This document shows, piece after piece, positions 33,523 through 41,953 of a DNA stretch of 64,000 bases. The DNA lies in NCBI GenBank assembly GCA_900321635.1, contig ONWV01000006.1:26283-90282 (forward strand), written 5' to 3'. This DNA comes from an uncultured Spirochaetaceae bacterium. Lineage in GTDB: Bacteria; Spirochaetota; Spirochaetia; Sphaerochaetales; Sphaerochaetaceae. A program made the position numbers and the translations under genes. Under the pieces are notes generated by a model. It saw only the letters and a list, made by a program, of their open reading frames with translations. It ran no database searches and was not told where the DNA came from. Numbering within the stretch: the stretch's first letter is position 1; each line of letters starts with the position of its first letter.

Positions 33523-33723
33523 ATGGGCGACAAAGAAGACAGACTTTTGAAACTCGAGACCGACATGGCCTACCTCCAGGACACGGTAGCCCAGCTCAAC
33601 GACATTGTGGTGGCCCAGCAGGCCATGATGATGAAGCTTGAAAAGCAGAACGAGGCCTTGAACAGGCGTATAGAGGACCTGGACACAGAAGCCAGACCAA
33701 ACCGCAAACCGCCTCACTATTGA
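33523..33723 (+). CDS. slyX: SlyX family protein
   Basis: 66 aa, one continuous coiled coil (RLLKLETDMAYLQDTVAQLN onward) ending in the family hallmark KPPHY. Homologous in layout to E. coli SlyX, whose role is unknown. SD AAGGAGG lies 6 nt before the ATG at 33523. It is first in the slyX-dnaE-yggT-recG run, 54 nt before dnaE, and reads from the WYL-box promoter. Confidence 0.88.
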   Translation: MGDKEDRLLKLETDMAYLQDTVAQLNDIVVAQQAMMMKLEKQNEALNRRIEDLDTEARPNRKPPHY

Positions 33724-33777
33724 TGTTTCCAGTTCCCCCTTTTTCTGTTACATTTAATATGAGGAAAAATCGGGAAA

Positions 33778-36700
33778 ATGACAGACTTCGTACACCTTCA
33801 CAATCACACAGACTTCTCCCTTCTTGACGGTGCCGCATCCATTTCAAAATATGTGGCAAAAGCCAAGGAATACGGGATGAAGGCCCTTGCCATCACCGAC
33901 CATGGAAACATGTTCGGAGTTCTTGACTTCTACGATGCCTGTAACAAAGCCGGAATCCAGCCGATTCCCGGCTGTGAGTTCTATATCAATCCCGACGGCC
34001 GTGCCAGCAGGGAAGCCGGAAACCACTATTATCATCTGATTCTTCTTGCGATGAACGACAAGGGCTATCACAACCTGATGGAGCTCAACAGCATCGCGTT
34101 TCTTGAAGGCTTCTACTACAAACCCAGAATCGACAACGAGGTTCTGGCACAGCACTCAGAGGGCCTTATCTGCACTTCAGCATGTCTTGCCGGCGAGATT
34201 TCCCAGAAGCTTCTGGACGGCAACGTAGAGGGTGCTTACGAGACAGCCCGCTGGTACAAGAACCTCTTCGGAGACCGTTATTACATTGAAATTCAGAATC
34301 ACTTCATCCCCGAGGAGGTGAGAGTTCTTCCTCAGCTTGTCAAACTTGCCCGAGACCTTGATATCAAGCTGGTTGCAACCAACGATATCCACTACATCGA
34401 CAAGGACGATGCCAACGCGCACGACATTCTTCTGTGCATTGGAACAGGCAAGAAGAAGGCGGACGAGGACCGCATGAGGTTCCAGACCCAGGAATTCTAC
34501 ATGAAGAGTCCTGACGAGATGGCAGAGCTTTTTTCTGAGTATCCTGATGCGATTTCCAACACCGTGGAACTTGCCGAGCGCTGCAAGTGTGAAATCCAGT
34601 TCCCAGGGCCTCAGCTTCCCAGCGTCGATGTTCCGCCTCAGTACAAGGACACCAAGGAGTATCTTACAGCTCTTTCCTGGGACGGCCTCAGGCGCAGATA
34701 CCCCGGCTATGAGAGCGACCCTGAAAAGAAGAAGATCCTTGAGGACAGACTGAGCTATGAGCTTGGCGTCATCCTGAAGATGGGTTTTGACGGCTACTAC
34801 CTCATTGTCAGAGATTACATCTACTGGGCAAAGACACACGATATTCCTGTAGGAGCCGGACGTGGTTCAGGAGCAGGTTCCATGGTCGCATACTGTGTTG
34901 ACATCACGAACGTGGACCCCATAGCGCACGATCTTCTGTTCGAGCGATTTCTGAACCCCGAGCGAGTCTCTCTTCCTGATTTTGATATTGACTTCTGCTT
35001 CGAAGGACGTCAGAGCGTCATAGACTATGTCACGGACCACTACGGGGTAGACAGGGTGGGACAGATAGCCACCTTCGGAACCCTCAAGGCCAAGGCTGTT
35101 GTCAAGGATGTTGCAAGAGTTCTGGATATTCCTTTTGATGAGTCCAACAGAATAACAAAGCTGATTCTTGAAACTCTTCCTGATGAGGCAAAGGCAGCTC
35201 ATGTATCCTCTCTTTTGGAGTGGTCCATCCATGTTTCTCCTGAGCTTCAGGAGCTGAGGGAGCGAGGTGGAGTCTACGAGGAGCTTTTTGATGTATCTCT
35301 CAGGCTGGAGAACCTTGCCCGTCACGTCTCAACCCATGCATGCGGCGTCGTAATAGGAAAGACAGCTTTAAAGGACTATGTCCCGCTTTACAAGGATCCC
35401 AAGTCCGGCGGCATCACCACCCAGTACACGATGAACAACCTCGAGCGCTGCGGTCTTGTCAAAATGGACTTTCTGGGACTGAAGACACTGACTCTTATCA
35501 GAAACACACAGCGTCTGATTCACAAGCGCCTTCCTGACTTTGACATCGAGAAGGTCCGCTATGATGACAAAGAGACCTTCGAGATGCTCTCAAAGGGTGA
35601 CAGCATGATGGTGTTCCAGCTTGAAAGCCCGGGAATGCAGAAGAACCTCAGGCTTCTTGAGCCTACAAGGTTCGACGAATTGGACGCCATGGTCTCTCTG
35701 TACAGACCGGGTCCTATGGAGTACATTCCGCGCTACATTGATTCAAAGCAGGGAAGAATCCCCATTCAGTACCCCGATCCTTCGTTGGAGAACCTTCTCA
35801 AGCCGACATACGGAGTCATTGTCTATCAGGAGCAGGTCATGCGTGTGGCTCAGATAATCGCAGGCTTCACCCTGGGAGAAGCAGATACCCTGAGAAAGAT
35901 TATGGGAAAGAAAAAGGTCAAGGAGATGCCTGCCCAGAGAGAGAAGTTCATCAAAGGAGCTATGGCCCTTGGGCACTCCGAAGAGCATGCTGCGGATATT
36001 TTCCACATGCTTGAGCCTTTTGCAAAGTACGGTTTTAACAAGAGCCACAGCGTCTGCTACACGCTTCTGGCCTACAGAACAGCATACCTCAAGTGCCACT
36101 TCAAGGCAGAGTTTTTGGCAGCCAACCTGACAAACGAAATAGGTTCCGGAGACAAGTACAAGGAGTATCTGGACTATGTCAAAGGTCAGGGCATCCAGAT
36201 TCTGCCGCCTTCTGTCAACGATTCGGATATGTACTTCAACGTAGTTGACGGAAAGCTCATCTACGGCCTTGTAGGAGTCAAGGGTCTTGGTGCTCCGACA
36301 GTTCAGAGCATACTTGAAGAGAGGGAGAAGAACGGAAAATACAAGGACTTTCTTGATTTCATAAAACGAAGCGACCCCAAGGTTCTGAACTCAGGTGTTC
36401 TTGAAGGCCTGATCAATGCAGGTGCCTTGGACTGCTTCGGCTACAACAGGCCGACTCTTTTGGCAAACTATGAGCTTGCCATCAAATCCACCAAGGAAGA
36501 CAAGGATGCCCAGATGATGGGACAGAACCTCCTTTTTGGTGCGGACGATGACAGCGTCAACAACTTCGAGATGAAGATTAAACCGGACTACGGTTTCCTG
36601 GAAAAGCTTGAAATAGAGAAAAATTACCTTGGTTTCTATGTTTCAGGCCATCCTTTGGATTCTTACAAGACGGCTTGGGAGAACTGTGTGAAGCACGATC

Positions 36701-37254
36701 TTTCAAAGCCGGAAAGAATCGTAGAGGGTTTGAAATATGACTTCATCGGCATGGTGACGGAGAAAAAAGAGGTTCAGACCAAGGCAGGCGGAAAGATGGG
36801 ACGCCTTACTATCGAGGACTACAACGGAAAGCTTGAGGTGACCGTCTTCCCGAAGCAGTGGGCAATGTGCGCACTTGGAATCGAGGTTGGAAAGATCATA
36901 GGACTGCACGGAGCCTTCAAGTCTTATAACGACAGAATGGGCTATGCGGCGGATGTGGTTTACGGCGATCCGAATCAGATGAAGCCGGAACGTCCGAAAA
37001 AGGTCTGGATCGAGGTTGACCAGAGCATCTATGCCGGACGCGATTCTCTCAGGGAGATAAGAAGTGTTCTTGTGAAGCACCGCGGAACTGCGGATGTCAC
37101 GTTTGTCGTGTATCCCAGAACAGATGAGGATGGAAAGCTTTCAGGTCATCCGAGAAAGATTGTCTGCGGTGACAAGTTCTCCGTAGACGGAAGCCGCGAA
37201 CTTCTGGGTGCCCTGAAAGAGTGCCAGAGCGTCTATGATGTCTATTCGGCATAA
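33778..37254 (+). CDS. dnaE: DNA polymerase III alpha subunit
   Basis: 1158 aa replicative polymerase of the DnaE class. PHP domain at the N-terminus (HLHNHTDFSLLDGAASI, ITDHGNMFGVLDF). Palm: GAGRGSGAGSMVAYCVDITNVDP and PDFDIDFCFEGR with the catalytic Asp pair; VRYDDKETFEMLSKGDSMMVFQLES; LYRPGPMEYIPRYI; VYQEQVMRVAQIIAGFTLGEADTLRK; FNKSHSVCYTLLAYRTAYLK. Then a helix-hairpin-helix region, an OB fold (TIEDYNGKLEVTVFPKQW) and a C-terminal domain. No SD close to the ATG (GAGG lies 13 nt upstream), so it probably depends on slyX read-through or a weak local promoter. Confidence 0.97.
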   Translation: MTDFVHLHNHTDFSLLDGAASISKYVAKAKEYGMKALAITDHGNMFGVLDFYDACNKAGIQPIPGCEFYINPDGRASREAGNHYYHLILLAMNDKGYHNLMELNSIAFLEGFYYKPRIDNEVLAQHSEGLICTSACLAGEISQKLLDGNVEGAYETARWYKNLFGDRYYIEIQNHFIPEEVRVLPQLVKLARDLDIKLVATNDIHYIDKDDANAHDILLCIGTGKKKADEDRMRFQTQEFYMKSPDEMAELFSEYPDAISNTVELAERCKCEIQFPGPQLPSVDVPPQYKDTKEYLTALSWDGLRRRYPGYESDPEKKKILEDRLSYELGVILKMGFDGYYLIVRDYIYWAKTHDIPVGAGRGSGAGSMVAYCVDITNVDPIAHDLLFERFLNPERVSLPDFDIDFCFEGRQSVIDYVTDHYGVDRVGQIATFGTLKAKAVVKDVARVLDIPFDESNRITKLILETLPDEAKAAHVSSLLEWSIHVSPELQELRERGGVYEELFDVSLRLENLARHVSTHACGVVIGKTALKDYVPLYKDPKSGGITTQYTMNNLERCGLVKMDFLGLKTLTLIRNTQRLIHKRLPDFDIEKVRYDDKETFEMLSKGDSMMVFQLESPGMQKNLRLLEPTRFDELDAMVSLYRPGPMEYIPRYIDSKQGRIPIQYPDPSLENLLKPTYGVIVYQEQVMRVAQIIAGFTLGEADTLRKIMGKKKVKEMPAQREKFIKGAMALGHSEEHAADIFHMLEPFAKYGFNKSHSVCYTLLAYRTAYLKCHFKAEFLAANLTNEIGSGDKYKEYLDYVKGQGIQILPPSVNDSDMYFNVVDGKLIYGLVGVKGLGAPTVQSILEEREKNGKYKDFLDFIKRSDPKVLNSGVLEGLINAGALDCFGYNRPTLLANYELAIKSTKEDKDAQMMGQNLLFGADDDSVNNFEMKIKPDYGFLEKLEIEKNYLGFYVSGHPLDSYKTAWENCVKHDLSKPERIVEGLKYDFIGMVTEKKEVQTKAGGKMGRLTIEDYNGKLEVTVFPKQWAMCALGIEVGKIIGLHGAFKSYNDRMGYAADVVYGDPNQMKPERPKKVWIEVDQSIYAGRDSLREIRSVLVKHRGTADVTFVVYPRTDEDGKLSGHPRKIVCGDKFSVDGSRELLGALKECQSVYDVYSA

Positions 37255-37269
37255 AGAAAGAGGACTGGG

Positions 37270-37926
37270 ATGGAATTGGTTAAAGGTATCTGCGGATTCG
37301 CAGCAATGGTATTGGGTCTTTATTCGACATTGATTCTGATAAGAATCATAGTATCCTGGGCGGTTTTGATAAAACGCCGCGGCGGATGGAACGCAGGTCC
37401 TTATTACAATGCCGAACAGGGAGAAAACGGCTCTGTCCTTGAGTCTGCCGATACTATTTTGGGAAAGCTCTGCGACCCCTATCTGAACATCTTCAAGGGA
37501 GTTAAGTCCCTTCGCCGTTCTGTTCTGGATCTGACACCTGTTCTGGCTTTGGTCATTCTGAACATGGTCAAAAGCATCCTCTCTCTGATTTCCAAAGTGC
37601 AGGACGTCACAGTCTGGATGGTTCTTGCCATAATCATCCAGGGGCTTTGGAGCTCTCTTATCTCGTTTTTGCTGATTCTGCTTATCGTGGTTCTGATTGT
37701 CAGATTCTTTTTGGGAAAAAGTAACAGCGGGGAAGTGAACAACATAATCAACGCACTGGACCCGATCCTGGATGCACCTGTCGGAAGAGTCTACAAGCTG
37801 TTTTTCAGAAAATCAAAGGTAGATGACCAGAAGCTTGTTTTAGCTTCGATAATCTTCTATGCAGTAATCTATGTTGGTCTGAAAATCGGAATCGATGCTC
37901 TGGTCAAGTTCCTTGTAAACCTCTGA
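37270..37926 (+). CDS. YggT family membrane protein
   Basis: 218 aa with two YggT-like halves, each carrying a hydrophobic hairpin: LILIRIIVSWAVL ... LCDPYLNIFKGVKSL ... LDLTPVLALVILNMV, and LIVVLIVRFFLG ... LDPILDAPVGRVYKLFF ... DDQKLVLASIIFYAVI. The family is implicated in membrane homeostasis and division-associated clusters elsewhere, with no defined activity. SD AGAGGA 7 nt before the ATG. Between dnaE (15 nt) and recG (10 nt) in one operon. Confidence 0.8.
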   Translation: MELVKGICGFAAMVLGLYSTLILIRIIVSWAVLIKRRGGWNAGPYYNAEQGENGSVLESADTILGKLCDPYLNIFKGVKSLRRSVLDLTPVLALVILNMVKSILSLISKVQDVTVWMVLAIIIQGLWSSLISFLLILLIVVLIVRFFLGKSNSGEVNNIINALDPILDAPVGRVYKLFFRKSKVDDQKLVLASIIFYAVIYVGLKIGIDALVKFLVNL

Positions 37927-37936
37927 CAGGTGGAAA

Positions 37937-39991
37937 ATGTTCGTTTGTGAGCTTAAGCGGGACATCAAAACTCTCACGGGTGTGGGAAAGAAGACAAAGG
38001 ATGATTATGCCAATCTGGGAATAGAGACGCTTTCCGACCTTGTCCAGATGACTCCGCGAGGCTATGAGGACAGAAGCCACAGAATCTGCATCGGACGTCA
38101 GAATGAGACGGACGGAAGCTGGACAAACACCTTTGTGAAGGTGGAAAGCGTAAGCGAGTTCGGTTCGGGCAGAAAGAATGTCAAAATCATAGTCAGGGAT
38201 ACCGAGAACAACCAGAAAGCCTTTCTGATGGGCTTTAACAGAACCTATCTTTCAAAGACGGTCTTTCCCGGCTGTTTTTATCATCTTTATGCCAACGTTA
38301 CGGTGTACGGAACGGGCCTTACCGCATCCCAGTTCGAGCTTAAGCCTGTGCGTGAGGAAGATCTGATAGCAGGCGACCTGGCCCTGGATCAGGGCATTCT
38401 ACCCGTCTATCCTTTGTGCGGAACACTGACACAGAAGGCTCTGCGCCGTGATGTAAAGGCCGTTTTGTCTTCAATCGGACACATAGATGATGAGATTCCC
38501 GAAAGTCTGATACAAAAGCATCACCTGATGCCGCTGGACAGGGCCTTCAGGGAAATCCATTTCCCTTCCTCTGACAAGGCCTTATCCGAAGCACGTCGGG
38601 CCTTGGCTTTCCGCGAGGTTTTTTATCTTCAGCTTGAGGCTAAAAGACGGCCTCAGGCGGCAAGACGCCGCCAGGCTATTCCAAGCCGGATTTACGAAGC
38701 CGAAAAGCATTTCATAGAAAAACTTCCTTTCTCCCTTACGGACGACCAGATCAAGGTCCTGGATGAAATCAGAAAGGACATGAGCGGCTCTGAGAGCATG
38801 AACCGCCTTCTTCAGGGAGATGTAGGTTCCGGAAAAACCCTGGTGGCGTGGGTATCGGCTCTTCATGCCATCTGCGACGGAGCCCAGGTTGCGTTCATGG
38901 CACCAACTGAGCTTTTAGCCCGTCAGCATGCTCAGGTTGCCGACCAGCTTTTCAAGGACAGCGGAATCTCCGTGGCCTTTTTAAACGGAGAGGTTCACGG
39001 AAAACCCCGACAGGCCCTGCTGGACCAGCTTAAAGCAGGAAACATAGACCTTCTTATCGGAACGCACGCTCTTTTTTCAAAGGACGTGGAGTACCGGAAT
39101 CTGAGGTACGTGATAATCGATGAGCAGCACCGCTTCGGTGTTGAACAGCGTCATGCTTTGTTTGAGAAGGGAATCGAACCTGATGTCCTTCTTATGACGG
39201 CAACACCTATTCCAAGAACCTTGGCACTGACTGTGTTCGGCAATCTGAACGTGTCCACAATCAAGACAATGCCCAAGGGCAGGCTTCCTGTGATCACATA
39301 CCTTGTCGATGACTCAAAACGCGACAAAATGTATGAAGCTGTGGGTGTTGAGATGAAAAGAGGCCATCAGGCCTACTTTGTCTACCCCAGAATCGACGAT
39401 GAGGGAAAGTCGGATCTGCGTGATGTTGAGACCATGTATCAGTTCCTTTCAAGGGAAAAATACCCGTCGTTCAGGGGGACTTTGATTCACAGCCGCCTCC
39501 CCGAGGATGAGAAAATCAGGATTCTGAATGATTTTGCCTCGGGTAAGCTGGACTATCTGGTTTCTACATCAGTCGTAGAGGTCGGAATAGATGTTCCCAA
39601 CGCCACGTGCATGGTGGTTGAGCACAGCGAGAACTTCGGTCTTTCGGCTTTGCATCAGCTTCGAGGCCGTGTCGGAAGAAGCTCGCTTCAGTCCTGGTGC
39701 TTTCTTGCCTATGAGAAGACTATCACGGAAGACGGAAAGAAGAGACTTTCCGTCCTAAGGCGCACCAATGACGGTTTTGAGATAGCCGAAGAAGATCTTA
39801 AAATCAGAGGACCCGGAGAGCTTTCAGGCTTAAGGCAAAGCGGCTTTCTCCATCTGAAGTTCGCCGACCTTGAAAAAGACGTCTCAATGATGGCCACTGC
39901 CCGTGATGAGGTGGATGCCATTCTGGCCCAGGACCCAGGACTTCTGAGCCTTGAAAACTCCGTAATCCGCAAAGTCCTTTCCATCGGCTGA
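37937..39991 (+). CDS. recG: ATP-dependent DNA helicase RecG
   Basis: 684 aa. Remodels stalled forks and recombination intermediates. N-terminal wedge/OB domain (about 1-200), then superfamily 2 motifs: LLQGDVGSGKTLVAW (I), FMAPTELLARQH (Ia), IGTHALFSKDVEYRNLRYVIIDEQHRFGVEQRH (II, DEQH), LLMTATPIPRTLALT (III), STSVVEVGIDVPNATCMVVEHSENFGLSALHQLRGRVGRSS (V and VI). C-terminal RecG TRG region: GPGELSGLRQSGFLHLKFADL. SD AGGTGG right before the ATG. Confidence 0.96.
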   Translation: MFVCELKRDIKTLTGVGKKTKDDYANLGIETLSDLVQMTPRGYEDRSHRICIGRQNETDGSWTNTFVKVESVSEFGSGRKNVKIIVRDTENNQKAFLMGFNRTYLSKTVFPGCFYHLYANVTVYGTGLTASQFELKPVREEDLIAGDLALDQGILPVYPLCGTLTQKALRRDVKAVLSSIGHIDDEIPESLIQKHHLMPLDRAFREIHFPSSDKALSEARRALAFREVFYLQLEAKRRPQAARRRQAIPSRIYEAEKHFIEKLPFSLTDDQIKVLDEIRKDMSGSESMNRLLQGDVGSGKTLVAWVSALHAICDGAQVAFMAPTELLARQHAQVADQLFKDSGISVAFLNGEVHGKPRQALLDQLKAGNIDLLIGTHALFSKDVEYRNLRYVIIDEQHRFGVEQRHALFEKGIEPDVLLMTATPIPRTLALTVFGNLNVSTIKTMPKGRLPVITYLVDDSKRDKMYEAVGVEMKRGHQAYFVYPRIDDEGKSDLRDVETMYQFLSREKYPSFRGTLIHSRLPEDEKIRILNDFASGKLDYLVSTSVVEVGIDVPNATCMVVEHSENFGLSALHQLRGRVGRSSLQSWCFLAYEKTITEDGKKRLSVLRRTNDGFEIAEEDLKIRGPGELSGLRQSGFLHLKFADLEKDVSMMATARDEVDAILAQDPGLLSLENSVIRKVLSIG

Positions 39992-40076
39992 GTTTTTTGT
40001 GTGGATTCGACTTTCTGCTCTTAATTTCTAAGCACGGCGGTGACATAATTAACCTTACTCCCAGGAGGTTATGCCC

Positions 40077-40331
40077 ATGATGTCGTACGAAAACAATCTT
40101 CAGATGAACATGATTCTCACAGGTCTTGAAGAAGGCGAGCGCCGCGGACGGATGAAGGCGCTGCGTGATGCAGCCTACAACATGTCGGAACTTGGTGTGG
40201 ACATTGACACAATTGCAAAGTATCTGGGCATTTCCATAATGCAGCTTCGCTATCTGGTCAACTGCACAGACTGGGACATAGAGTCAACAACCACCACAGC
40301 CTGCAGAATCAACGAGCCTGCGTATAAGTAG
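40077..40331 (+). CDS. Small protein resembling the C-terminal tail of Rpn-type nucleases
   Basis: 84 aa. Contains ERRGRMKALRDAAYNMSELGVDIDTIAKYLGISIMQLRYLV (split here by residues 20-60), a charged helix followed by a short HTH-like unit. The pattern is the one that ends many Rpn/PDDEXK transposase-like proteins; the nuclease domain is absent. It could be an internally initiated tail, a remnant, or an independent DNA-binding small protein. AGGAGG is 8 nt before ATG 40077, better than 2 nt for the ATG at 40071. Upstream, TGACATAAT is an extended -10. No partner gene is evident. Confidence 0.55.
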   Translation: MMSYENNLQMNMILTGLEEGERRGRMKALRDAAYNMSELGVDIDTIAKYLGISIMQLRYLVNCTDWDIESTTTTACRINEPAYK

Positions 40332-40344
40332 AAATAGGGTTCTT

Positions 40345-40376
40345 GTATCTCTGACATAGATAGGTATATACTTATC
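40345..40376 (+). promoter_or_regulatory. Promoter with an 18-bp palindromic operator before the nucleotidyltransferase gene
   Basis: 40359-40376 reads GATAGGTATATACTTATC, a palindrome broken at one base pair, covering the -10 (TATATA, 16 bp from TTGTAT). The position suits autoregulation by the RHH-like domain of the next gene. SD GGAGGGG follows. Confidence 0.6.
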
Positions 40377-40392
40377 CTGCTGGAGGGGTAAT

Positions 40393-40884
40393 ATGGTCAG
40401 CGAAGCAAAGAAGAAGGCACAGCTCAGATATGATAAATACAATACCAGACAGATCATCCTAAAGCTGAATACCAAGACAGATGCCGATATTATTGGCAAA
40501 TTGGATAATGCTGGAAATAAGCAAGGATATCTGAAGGATTTGGTTCGCGCCAACCTAAGAGGTGATACAGGTGTTCTGTCTTTGGATTCGATAAAACTGC
40601 TGATATTGCCTGTTGCAAAAAGGAATGCGTTGGACAGCATCTCATTATTCGGGTCTTATGCAAGGAACGAGGCAAGGCCTGAAAGTGATGTTGATATTTT
40701 GATTGATGGTGGAAACTACAACGGATTGTTTGGATTCATGGACATTAAAGAGCAATTTGAGGAAGCCCTAAAAAAGAAAGTTGACTTGATTTCCAGAACA
40801 GCATTGGAGGAAAACAAAACTGAGTCAGGACTTCTTTTTAGAAGGAATGTAAACAGGGATGAAAGGGTGGTTTATGTTAGATGA
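40393..40884 (+). CDS. Fusion of an RHH-like antitoxin domain with an MNT nucleotidyltransferase
   Basis: 163 aa. Residues ~1-60 (AQLRYDKYNTRQIILKLNTKTDADIIGKLD ... QGYLKDLVRANL) match the small RHH-like DNA-binding proteins common in Firmicutes and gut spirochaetes. Residues ~80-160 are a minimal nucleotidyltransferase with SLFGSYARNEARPESDVDILID (GSx-D-x-D) and VDLISRTAL. In HEPN/MNT systems the MNT protein is the antitoxin that AMPylates the HEPN toxin. Its 3' end overlaps the start of a truncated HEPN reading frame. The region has codon use a little different from the flanking core genes (more TTG, GGA and AAT), suggesting transfer. Confidence 0.75.
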   Translation: MVSEAKKKAQLRYDKYNTRQIILKLNTKTDADIIGKLDNAGNKQGYLKDLVRANLRGDTGVLSLDSIKLLILPVAKRNALDSISLFGSYARNEARPESDVDILIDGGNYNGLFGFMDIKEQFEEALKKKVDLISRTALEENKTESGLLFRRNVNRDERVVYVR

Positions 40885-40945
40885 AAGAGATTACAGCATT
40901 ATCCTAAGGATATTAGAAAAGGAATTGAACAATGAGAAGAAGTGA
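40874..40945 (+). pseudogene. Truncated HEPN toxin remnant
   Basis: ATG at 40874 opens a 23-codon frame, MLDERDYSIILRILEKELNN, then EKK and TGA. The start is what HEPN partners of MNT proteins usually look like, and it overlaps the MNT gene by 11 nt as in intact operons. The rest of the ~115-aa toxin, including the RxxxxxH site, is missing. The break coincides with the start of the next gene (40932), so the toxin was probably removed by a deletion. Confidence 0.6.
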
Positions 40946-41405
40946 TCGCGAAGTAACAGATATCAACAGCATTCTGGAGATTGTCGGAAGGGCAAAGATT
41001 CTCCATCTGGGGCTGTTTGACAAAGGTTTTCCCTATATTGTGCCTATGCATTTTGGATATGAGTTCTCCGAAGGGCGATTTGTCTTTTTCCTGCATAGTG
41101 CGAAAGAAGGACATAAGCTGGATCTGATTAAAGACAATCCCAATGTCTGTATTGAAATGGAATGTGATGTGACTCTCATATCCGGCGGAGAAGTGCCCTG
41201 TAAGTATGGCTCTGAATATGCATCGGTAATCGGACGGGGACAAGCAGAGCTGGTTGAGGATGAAGAAGAGAAAATCAAGGGACTGAAACTTCTGATGAAG
41301 AACCAGACAGGCCGCTGTTTTGAGATAGACGGCAAGATGGCTGAAGCGGTGGCTGTAATAAAGGTTGTGATATCAGATTTGTCTGCAAAGGCAAGGCGGG
41401 GTTGA
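40932..41405 (+). CDS. Pyridoxamine-5'-phosphate-oxidase-like FMN protein (NimA type)
   Basis: 157 aa. Starts MRRSDREVTDINSILEIVGRAKILHLGL, then PYIVPMHFGYEF, FFLHSAKEGHKLDLIKDNPNVCIEME, and YASVIGRGQAELVEDEEEK, the layout of the NimA/nitroimidazole-reductase-like split-barrel family. Predicted flavin-binding reductase or stress protein; the family name does not prove drug resistance. The start lies inside the HEPN remnant and there is no good SD, so it may depend on upstream translation. Confidence 0.78.
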   Translation: MRRSDREVTDINSILEIVGRAKILHLGLFDKGFPYIVPMHFGYEFSEGRFVFFLHSAKEGHKLDLIKDNPNVCIEMECDVTLISGGEVPCKYGSEYASVIGRGQAELVEDEEEKIKGLKLLMKNQTGRCFEIDGKMAEAVAVIKVVISDLSAKARRG

Positions 41406-41431
41406 TTAACGAAAAAAAGGGTTGCATCAAG

Positions 41432-41887
41432 ATGGAAGAATTCGAAAGAAAAGCAGGCGAATTTTATTTTGAGTTCGGTAAGGGAAAGCACATGGTTCTT
41501 TCAACGGCAGAAGGGAATAAGGTCTTTTCCCGGATGATGAGTATTGTTCAGATTGATGGTATTTTCTATTTCCAGACCGATTTGACACTAAGAAAGTATT
41601 CACAACTAATTAACAATAATAATGTCGCACTATGCATAGACAATATTCAAATTGAAGGACAAAGTAGAGAAATAGGACATCCTTTGAAAAACGTAGCTTT
41701 CTGCTGTGCATACCGCGATTGCTTCAAGGGGTCTTTTGAGGCATATTCATCATTAAAAAATGAAAGACTGTTTGAAGTGAAACCCCTGAAGATAGAGCGC
41801 TGGGTTTATGAGGATAGAAATCCATATATCGAGATACTGGATTTTGAGAACAGGCAGTACAGCTTGGAAAGGTACTCTGGAATATGA
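41432..41887 (+). CDS. Second pyridoxamine-5'-phosphate-oxidase-like FMN protein
   Basis: 151 aa from ATG 41432, or 161 aa from TTG 41402, which overlaps the previous stop (TTGA). Contains HMVLSTAEGNKVFSRMMSIVQIDGIFYFQTDLTLRKYSQLINNNNVALCIDNIQIEGQ (in pieces: VLSTAEGNKVFSRMMSI and KYSQLINNNNVALCI), a flavin split-barrel pattern distinct from its neighbour. Probable FMN-binding oxidoreductase. A 17-codon frame follows at 41900-41953 (not annotated). Confidence 0.7.
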   Translation: MEEFERKAGEFYFEFGKGKHMVLSTAEGNKVFSRMMSIVQIDGIFYFQTDLTLRKYSQLINNNNVALCIDNIQIEGQSREIGHPLKNVAFCCAYRDCFKGSFEAYSSLKNERLFEVKPLKIERWVYEDRNPYIEILDFENRQYSLERYSGI

Positions 41888-41953
41888 AGGTTATTCGAAA
41901 TGAGTGAGAAGGAATATCTTAAAAGTCTGAAATACAAACCAGTGATCAAGTAA

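Noticed and set aside
41900..41953. 17-codon frame MSEKEYLKSLKYKPVIK after the second FMN protein
   Set aside because: No proper SD, too short, no conservation evidence; could be a remnant.
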